Shown here: one piece after another, positions 56,533 through 64,000 of the stretch
How the letters are laid out: every line of letters begins with the position of its first letter
Numbering within the stretch: position 1 is the stretch's first letter
DNA from: Paratinospora sagittata
Taxonomy: Eukaryota > Streptophyta > Magnoliopsida > Ranunculales > Menispermaceae
Reading direction: 5' to 3'
Assembly: GCA_035771175.1 (NCBI GenBank)
Contig: CM069592.1
Coordinates: 42,870,495-42,934,494 of the forward strand
Length of the DNA: 64,000 nt
Made by a program: the position numbers and the translations under genes
Notes under the pieces: generated by a model
The model's input: only the letters and a program-made list of their open reading frames with translations
Told to the model about the DNA's origin: nothing
The model's database searches: none

Positions 56533-59398
56533 GATTGCTCAAACTCTATGTGTTGCCTTGATATGTTTGGTGTTTGTTTGATGGTTGTTTAATGTTTGTA
56601 TAGTTGATGCTTGATAATGTATATAAATATGTGTATTATAAATTGTATATGGGTCATGTTAAATTAAAGTATAATGCATATGTTATTATTTATGCATGGG
56701 CCCATTAATCCATGAATTGATATGAGTTAAGATTGATTGAATAAAAGGATAAATGAGAATGAAAATTTGGTGTATTGAATGGATTGGACATTTAAAATAC
56801 ATGGAAGCATGAGATTGGTTAAAGTACATGTGGTTGGTATGCGTAGTATGAGACCAACACATGTGAAGGTTGGTGCATGAAAGTGGACAAGTGTCCCATG
56901 CCCACTTCTCTTCTCCAAGAATGTGCTAGAAAGTGAGGTGAGTGGAGAGAAAGGAAAAAAATAAAAAAAAAGAAGATAAAGGAAAGAAGAAGAGAAAGAA
57001 AGAGGGAGTTGCAGAAGGAAGATCTCTGCGACGTTTCATCAAAGAGCTGGATCTTTGGGATATATGGTCAGATTGAGCTCAAAATTTGTCAGTAAGTTCG
57101 TAGCTTATGGTTATTCATTCTGGTCGGTGGAGATCTTGATCAGAGGTTTCTTCTAAGAGATCTAACCTCTCAAACAAAGCTGGTCGGAAAGTCTGGATTT
57201 CTCGCGCCGTTTCGCTCAAACTTATAGATCTCCTCAATCTACTGTTGGATGGATATAAAATTTGGATATGTAGTGTACAACTAATATTTCTGCATTCTGA
57301 ACGGTGAAGATCTTGATTAGAGGTTTCTTCTGAGATAGCTAACCTCTCAAACAAAGTTGGTCGGAAAGTCTGAATTTCTCCTGCCGTTTCGCTCAAACTT
57401 AAAGATCTCCTCAATCTACCGTTGGATGAATATCAAATTTGTATATGTAGTTTACAACTGAAATTTATGTATTCTGAACGGTAGAGATGTTTATGATTTA
57501 AGTATTTTGTGTGATATAGTCATATGAGTTTGAGTATTTGCAGCAGGAAAGGAGAAATTGCCTGATTAGAGACTTGTTCATCAAAGATACGTATCTTTTC
57601 GGTCCACCGTTGGATTGGGCTGATATTTGGACAGAAGGTTTGTTTCTTCACATAATTAAATCTGTTCGGTTGATTTTGTGATTACATATTTTTGTTGGTA
57701 GATTGATACATCTGAACAGAATATTAAATGAAGAATTGGTAGGGTTGCTTGTATTAGACCTAAATTTAGAATATGAACTTAGACCTTTCCAAATAGCTTG
57801 CATATCAACTATGTTGACCTAGTTGTCATTGTTGATGAACCCATGATGCAAAATCAGTGATATACATGGCTGAACATGGTGACCTAGTGTAAATCGACAA
57901 TATGGCCTAAGTATGGAAAATTTCATATTTAAGGGCTTTTGATGCTTTTGGCCTAGAATCATTGAATTGATGCAACTTATGTTTAATTAAGCATGATTAG
58001 GGTTGATTATGCTACTGATTTGGTGGTTGTGACCATATCATGGGTTAGGCCTACTTGTGATCAAGTGACCCAATTTGGGCATGTTTATGCCTAAGGAATT
58101 GAAAATCAATATTTTTGATTAATAGAATGGTTTATGAATGAGAACTATGCATTAGAGGCCTAAGACATGTGATTTGCGTTGAATGATGGGATTAGATGGG
58201 ATTTAGGCCTATTGTCTATATGTGGGTTCATTTAGGGTTGATGTGTAATGTCTATGTGATTGAGCATAGAAATTGATGTATGGTAGGATATTGATGTATG
58301 TTTCAGGATCTTGATTGGGTTGATTCGGTTTGGTGGTCGTGTGTGGTTAAATACTCTCGCGAGGCTTGGTTGTGAGTAGACTTCATTTATGATTATATCT
58401 TTTATGTCATCATATCACTTATATATATTGCATGTTGAAAGCATGAATGTGTTCTATTGTTTTGAATGATGCATTGATTTGAGAAAAGCTTACGACTTTG
58501 GTTGGGCCCATCTATCTGGCTAATAGGGGGACTTAACCTTGTCATAGGAGGGTTTTAAAAAGGAAATGATTGGGGTCAACAGTACGGTGAAATAGACGTG
58601 CACTAGTAACCCCAAATAAACATGATTGAGGTCAACGGTACGGTGAAATAGACGTGCACTAGTAACCCAATGCATGTGAAATGTGGATCCAAATTGATAA
58701 GCTTTTACTTGCATTGAACTTATTATAAATGCTTGATATCTATATGTTATGAGCTTTTAATCATGCTACACATTGACATGCATACATGATATTTATTGAT
58801 GAGTATTGATAGCATATTTGAATTCTATCCACTGGGCACCGTTGGCTTACCCTCATTTTCCTCTTTCAGGTCCTTATGTCCCGAATAAGGGTAAAGAAGT
58901 AGTTATATCTTGAGGGCCTTGCCTGCGAGAGAATCCAATGCCTCGATGTGAGTTGAGAGACATTTTGATTGAACTGTGTTTTTTTTTTTTTTAATTTATG
59001 AAGTATTATATTTTGGATTATGTAATTATAACACTTACCACATTGTAGTATGGGTGAGTTGGGACTTGTTAGATAGACCATGTGGGCATATGACAGTTTT
59101 TATTTGTACCCACAATTTTGGACTTTATGTGTATGTCAGTATTGATGGCCTGTAGGGATTATGATTTTATTTATGGTTCATTTTTATGGATTATCTCGTC
59201 TTGGATGATTAATACAATTGGTAGTTTTGTTTAGTACCTTTTGATATTATGTCGTTGTTTGAGATAAGGCTCGTAGGGTCTCAACCACCTCACGGGAGTT
59301 GAGGAGTGGTCGGAGATGCCTACGCCGGGCGCCCCGCCCCGGCATTCCGCATGCCATTCCCTGCGGGGTTTGGTGGTCCGGGGTGCGGGGTCGCCACA
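56533..59398 (+). repeat. Long LTR copy, same family as the 11.7-kb solo LTR, 5'-truncated
   Basis: Sequence from TCAAACTCTATGTGTTGCC to GGGGTCGCCACA matches the complement of 13514-11663. About 80 bases of the TGTGACGCCCC start are missing. It keeps about 1.06 kb (57155-58217) that the solo copy lost, including two 177-base tandem repeats. It also has a 60-base duplication (58565-58672) containing ACGGTGAAATAGACGTGCAC twice. No primer-binding site follows; instead another LTR-like region begins. Confidence 0.85.
57117..57480. repeat. 177-bp tandem repeat, two copies, inside the long LTR
   Basis: ATTCTG...CGGT starts at 57117, 57294 and again at 57471 (third copy only beginning). Each unit carries GATCTTGAT(C/T)AGAGGTTTCTTCT, AACCTCTCAAACAAAG and AGATCTCCTCAATCTAC. 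The solo LTR at 11.7 kb has lost these copies. Confidence 0.92.
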
Positions 59399-60714
59399 AT
59401 AATATCCTAGGTTTGCACAAAAAAAAAAAATTGAACTTCGGACAGCCCGCCCAAAGGATCAGGCACCCTTTTGGCTATAAAAAACCCCCTCCTCCTTTGG
59501 TTATTGTCACACCAAATCACTCACTTCTATCTCTTGCTCTCTTTGCGATTTCTCTCTTCTCTTTTTGAGACTCTCTCCTCGCGGTTCTGCTCTGGAGGAG
59601 GCGCCAGTTTTAGAAGGAGTTTTTATCTGAAGGTGGGGAATGAAACACATGTTTGCGTGTTTTATAACTTTTATTAAAGTTTACATTCATTTATCATTAT
59701 GTCTACTATTCATTTACATTGTATGATTGAGTATAATGTTCATATCTGTCATACTTATGCCTGTATACTTGAAACTCATGTATTACACTGTTACTATGCC
59801 GGATTAGTGGGCAATCTGACTCAACCAAACATTGTCTTGTCCTCAGTATCTTTAAATAGTGAACTGGAGGCAGCGTGCTGCTCTAGACGATTGGTATTTA
59901 AGTGGACCTCGTGTCCCACTTCTCAACTGGAGACTAATCTGGTTGGTCTTATTTGAAAGCTATCAGCTTGTACAAGTGATACCGAACATCCTAACCTTGC
60001 ATGTGGTGATACTGACATGATAAGAATCACCAGACGCTGCCAAATCCTGTCTAATGTTAGTAAAGACCGGACCTGCTCAAGCATTAACATCACACATATG
60101 CACCACTTAGGGACGTAAGTGGTGTATGATCCACAAAATAGTTAGAAGCAATGCTCACTATTCTTGATATTTTTCTAGAGAGGGACGTGCAATGAGAACC
60201 CAGGTTTATCTGGGGATGGACATCTGTAAGTGAATCCAGGGTGACGACCTTGGGGAGGGACGTACAATGAAAACCCAGGTTTACCTAAGGATGGACATAT
60301 GTATGTGAACTCAAGGTGCCATACAATCATGAAACTATTATGAGACGGTGTCATGCATACATACATGTTGTACTGTTTGTGATGCTGCTTGTGTTTATGT
60401 GATATTTGATTATGAAGATTCCTTTATTAATTGTTATATTCACGAACTATTTTACCCACTGGGCAATAGCTCACCCCGTTGTTATCCAATTTTTCTCAGG
60501 TGTTTAGGGTGGACTGGTTGGAGGTTTTTGGGCCCATATTTTGTAACCCTTGTTAATTAAATGGAGATTTTGAGAGGTTGTTTCCTCAATCATATTCTGT
60601 ACAAAAATACATTCTGAAATTAATATAACCAGATTTGTACTCAATTGTTATAATGCATTCGCGCCTCGCTTGTGAATGTTACGCTGGCTAGGCGCGTCTG
60701 GGCGGGGTGTGATA
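59399..60714 (+). repeat. 5' LTR of a Ty3/gypsy-type element (left end uncertain)
   Basis: It contains a promoter-like GGCTATAAAAAACCCC near 59473-59488 and a 75-base tandem repeat (GGGACGTGCAATGAGAACCCAGG at 60182, again at 60257). The end GGGCGGGGTGTGATA at 60714 is the usual ...GTGTGACA LTR end with one change, followed by TTTAA and a primer site. Its left boundary is not visible: it either begins at the junction with the previous LTR or is truncated there. Confidence 0.7.
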
Positions 60715-60719
60715 TTTAA

Positions 60720-60731
60720 TGGTATCAGAGA
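60720..60731 (+). promoter_or_regulatory. Primer-binding site of the gypsy-type element
   Basis: TGGTATCAGAGA lies five bases after the LTR end and is complementary to initiator methionine tRNA, with the final C changed to A. Confidence 0.88.
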
Positions 60732-60940
60732 GAAAGGCCCACGGCCCGCCCAAGTCCACCAATTAGGAGAAGAAAATTTATATTAGATATATATATATAT
60801 CTTCAGATTTATATATATGAATTATGTATAGTTAAGATTTATATTAAATATATATATCTAGCAAACAAGACATAAATCTTAAAAATGTTAGGAATATATT
60901 TTGTGTATTTCATAAATTTTATCTTCCTTTCAGCAAGATA

Positions 60941-62500
60941 ATGGCCTCAAGTGAAGGAACGACTTCCAGTGGTTGGGAACCGGTTTCCACAATTCTTATG
61001 GAACTTTCCAAACGTGAGGTTATGACTATGAGGAGTATTAACGATAAAGATCTCCGCCTCCGTCCTATCCTTCACGACAAACTCTTAAAGCTGAGACGAC
61101 TGAATATAACACAAGTTGAGGTTATGTCTCCTTCAACTTGGTGAAGTCTTTTTAAGAATCCATGAATAGCGTGGGACTTTAAGAAGATGGGATCACTCCT
61201 GTCTTGGAGACAATGATCAAGGGAGTAAAGATTTCCATCAGCGTTGAAACTAATTCACGACTTTTGGAAATCCCAATAGGAGACAAGATCATTGATCCAC
61301 ACGAACCCCAGACGGTTGCAGAGATCGCGGAATCCAAGGAACAATTGTTCAATTTCCTCGCCGATAAGCCGTACGCTCACCTCCCAAATAATCTCCTTAA
61401 ACCACCTCTTGCCGGCCTTGGGAAGATCGTATTCGGCAACATCTTACCGGAATTGGTGACTAGAGGATCTATGACAAGAGCTCAACTTCTTGTGCTATAC
61501 TACTTAGAAAAATGAATCTCTGTCTCCCTACCTCACATTATCATCCAGCAAATGTTGCGGGTGATTCAAAACCCTATAAAGAAGGAACTCCTCGGTTACG
61601 GAGTCTTGATCATGAGGATGTTTTGGGAGGTAAACATCAATACTTTTGATGAATCTTCGAAACATATCACTAATGTTGTTACAGTATCCTCCATCTCAAA
61701 GACTTTCGTCTCAAGGGGAGGGGTGACTGACGAAGAAATAATTGGCGTGACTTTAGGGGAATATAGCAGAAGAACTTGAGATAACAATGGACGTTGTCAA
61801 CGAAAAAGTCGGCGCAATATTCCTATTTAGGAAGCACCATTGAACGAGCCAAACCAGAAAACTACAACAAACCCAGCCCTGAATAATGGTCAACTCGATC
61901 ATTTATTCTCCGAGGAGGATTTTTTTGGCAACCTCAGTCAAAATGGATAGGGAGTTCCAGCAAATCCACCTTACTGGAACCTCCCAACTCATGGAAATAG
62001 GGCGTACCAAAGGTTTCCAATTCCTGAGGTACCCTATCAGCCAATTCCACAATTTCCTGTGAACCAACAGCAACAGAATTGGATGACACCAAACTTTGAA
62101 AGACAGGATATCCCGATGAGTCAACTCTTTCAAAATTGTTCGACTCAGGCATATCCAACCGTCCAAGAGGTCCCAATTAGGGAGTCCTCATATAATCAAA
62201 CCAACTACCTTCCACCTATGAGTCAACCATACGACCAACATTTTTCATTAATGCCTACAGTCTACCCTCCACCTATGGGGCAGACAACCTATCAACCATC
62301 AATGGGACAACTAACTAACCCATTTGACCAGTCAAATATTATAGTTTTTAGTATTGCTCGGATGGAGGAGACCTAGGATGCTTTGTTAACGCGTATGCAA
62401 AAGTCGAAGAACAACAAACAACTTCTCAACGTTCTTCTGATAGTCATTCTATAACTAACAGAAGGTCTAGGAGGAACAGTAGTAGGCGGGAAAATTAGGA
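60941..62500 (+). pseudogene. Unusual leader ORF of the gypsy-type element (plant transposon-like protein)
   Basis: Broken frames from ATG 60941 give an N-terminal part (60941-61141). A middle block (61204-61780) follows with MIKGVKISISVETNSRLLEIP, HLPNNLLKPPLAGLGKIVFGNILP and RGSMTRAQLLVLYYLEK, then PHIIIQQMLRVIQNPIKKELLGYGVLIMRMF. A glutamine-, proline- and asparagine-rich C-terminal part (61950-62376) has repeated PPMGQ/PSMGQ units. The middle block resembles a plant-only protein family found in non-autonomous LTR elements, where HLPHNHLKPLPR...-like wording is common. It has no gag zinc knuckle or enzyme motif. Stops at 61142-61144, 61513-61515 and 61777-61779 interrupt it. Function is unknown. 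Confidence 0.6.
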
Positions 62501-62934
62501 ATGATTACTGGCATTGTAACTATTTTCTTTTATGAATGAAATGTTTGTTTGAGACTATGTTTGGTGGGCTGACTTGCAACTATTTTTTTCTTTTATATCA
62601 CTAACTTTGGAGTGGTATGGGACACAACAAAATTGGAAGATACTAAATAAAACGTTGGATTATGATATTTACCAAGGCAAATCTTAGAACATTTATGACT
62701 CGTATGAATTTTCAAAAATATATGTATGTTTACAAAAACATGAACCAAAATATTTGAAATACTTGCAAAGTTTTATAGTTATTATATAAATACTCTAACC
62801 TTGTTTTACACCATGACCAAACATACAAGGCACATAAGATTATTTAATTCCTCAACAAAAACCTTACACTATACCTAGAAAAATAGGTGGTTTTGTATTA
62901 AACTCTCAAACTTTTTGCTGAGAATATCGTAACA
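62501..62934. other. AT-rich spacer between the leader ORF and gag
   Basis: No frame or motif recognised. It may mark the junction of two joined elements. Confidence 0.4.
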
Positions 62935-62989
62935 CTATACTTGGCTACGATTTCTAAAACATGGTTTTATTTTCTCCTTACCAATGAGA

Positions 62990-63964
62990 AAATACAAACC
63001 AGAAAGAGAGAAAGGCCACGCGCTGTTCGTCCAGCAGAGGAGGCACTCTTGAGATTCAGAATCAGGAACCGCCACCTCCAACGAAAGAGCAGGCCACACC
63101 CGACACTCACTACTTCTAAGGCAGGTAGTGCCACCATCCACACCCTTTGTCATGCCTCCAGGCATGAAACACTTCTTTGCCGGATTCGTCGAGGCGATAG
63201 TTCAAATGGCCGTCAGTGAAACTGCGACCAACCAAGTGGTCACAGTGCAGACACCTGTTAAATCTGGGTCAGAGACTCAAACTGACCCGATTACAAAGTA
63301 CAAGAGGCTACAACCCCTTACCTTTGCAGGCACCATTGATGCGAATGAAGCGCAGAAATGACTCGATGAGTCGAAGAAGGCTCTCTTGGTTATGGGAGTC
63401 GAAGAGGCTCGGAAGATTTCACTAGCTTCCTACCAACTTGTTGGTGGAGCTAATATATGGTGGATAACGGTGAAGGAAGACCCAAGGGTCAACACCACTG
63501 ACATGACTTGGTAAGAATTTGAGTCATCGTTCATCGGCGAGTACTTCCCTGACGCAGTAAAGAGGTAGAGGCGCCAGGAGTTCGCGAAGCTGTACCAAGG
63601 CAACATGACAATTTGCAAGTGCGTTGTTAGATTCAAGGAATTATCGGTCTATTCTCTCTCCACCATCTTAACAGAGCAAGATAAGGCCGAGAAATTTTAT
63701 AATCGTGTTCGTCCTGACATCCGACAAGCTCTGTCAATTTTGGATCTCAAGAATTACAAGGAGCTTGTCGACAAGGCCATGAGTTTTGATCAGGAGAAGA
63801 TTGAGCAGGAGCAGAGAATGAATAAGGAAAACGACCTGCAATGTTTTTCCAACAGGGCACTCAGCAGGGCAACAAGAAGAAGCCCTACTATAGTTAAAAC
63901 CTAACCCTCCCAGCCCCTGTACAAAAGAGTGAGGCAACAACACCTGTGACTGAAGCTTCTAACC
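62990..63964 (+). pseudogene. Ty3/gypsy gag (Retrotrans_gag), interrupted, cut by window end
   Basis: A proline-rich start (about 63050-63110) leads to FVMPPGMKHFFAGFVEAIVQMA, then the gag core: LQPLTFAGTIDANEAQK, LDESKKALLVMGVEEARKISLASYQLVGGANIWW, EFESSFIGEYFPDAVKR, EFAKLYQGNMTICKCVVRFKELSVYS and KAEKFYNRVRPDIRQAL. In-frame stops replace tryptophan (TGA at 63359-63361) and probably glutamate and glutamine (63511-63513, 63565-63570), and a frameshift lies near 63835. The zinc knuckle begins at the window edge (FRNCGRG). This part would form the particle shell. Polymerase genes lie beyond the window, if present. Confidence 0.88.
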
Positions 63965-64000
63965 CTGACCATTAGGGTTTTCGCAATTGTGGCCGAGGTG

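Noticed and set aside
56533..59398. A complete solo LTR with target duplication
   Set aside because: Its first ~80 bases are missing, so no flanking duplication can be shown.

Overview
This is nuclear DNA of a flowering plant, most likely a eudicot. The evidence is a many-exon plant terpene synthase gene with GT-AG introns, AT-rich intergenic DNA, and dense nested plant transposons: Ty1/copia, Ty3/gypsy, L1-type and RTE-type LINEs, MULE and hAT-like elements. I do not name a species. No rRNA gene, CRISPR array, bacterial operon or free-standing tRNA gene is visible.

Layout. 0-3.1 kb: the 3' end of a copia element with its LTR, a Ty3/gypsy integrase scrap and an RTE-type LINE remnant. 4.0-4.1 kb: the isolated first coding exon of a WBP2-like gene. 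4.3-11.6 kb: a decayed MULE neighbourhood with a broken MURA-type transposase, pieces of a plant-mobile-domain ORF, a 1.17-kb near-perfect foldback and a FAR1/MULE-like N-terminal exon pair. 11.7-13.5 kb: a solo LTR with an ATAAA target duplication. 16.0-21.7 kb: a structurally complete copia element on the minus strand (GTTTC target duplication, LTRs about 98% identical, pol broken). 23.0-36.3 kb: many 5'-truncated L1 LINE pieces around an older, related copia element (24.0-29.3 kb), plus a hAT-like element (34.9-36.1 kb) that split one LINE and carries another.

37.5-47.2 kb: the one gene that looks intact, an ent-kaurene synthase (class I diterpene cyclase, gibberellin pathway). Its modelled exons make 13 pieces and 773 codons with an open frame, the DDFFD motif and the second metal-binding motif. 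Introns 2 and 3 are swollen by repeats and a LINE 3' end.

48-64 kb: a terminal-inverted-repeat element just downstream of the gene; an L1 LINE (50.8-55.2 kb) whose otherwise open ORF is split by an 887-bp composite foldback/SINE-like insertion; a second copy of the 11.7-kb LTR in opposite orientation; and the 5' part of a Ty3/gypsy-type element (LTR, primer-binding site, an unusual leader ORF and gag) that runs off the window.

Only the kaurene synthase is likely to serve the plant. It would convert ent-copalyl diphosphate to ent-kaurene in plastids. The rest is a layered record of insertion, nesting and decay. Many stop codons in the decayed ORFs fit C-to-T decay of methylated cytosines.
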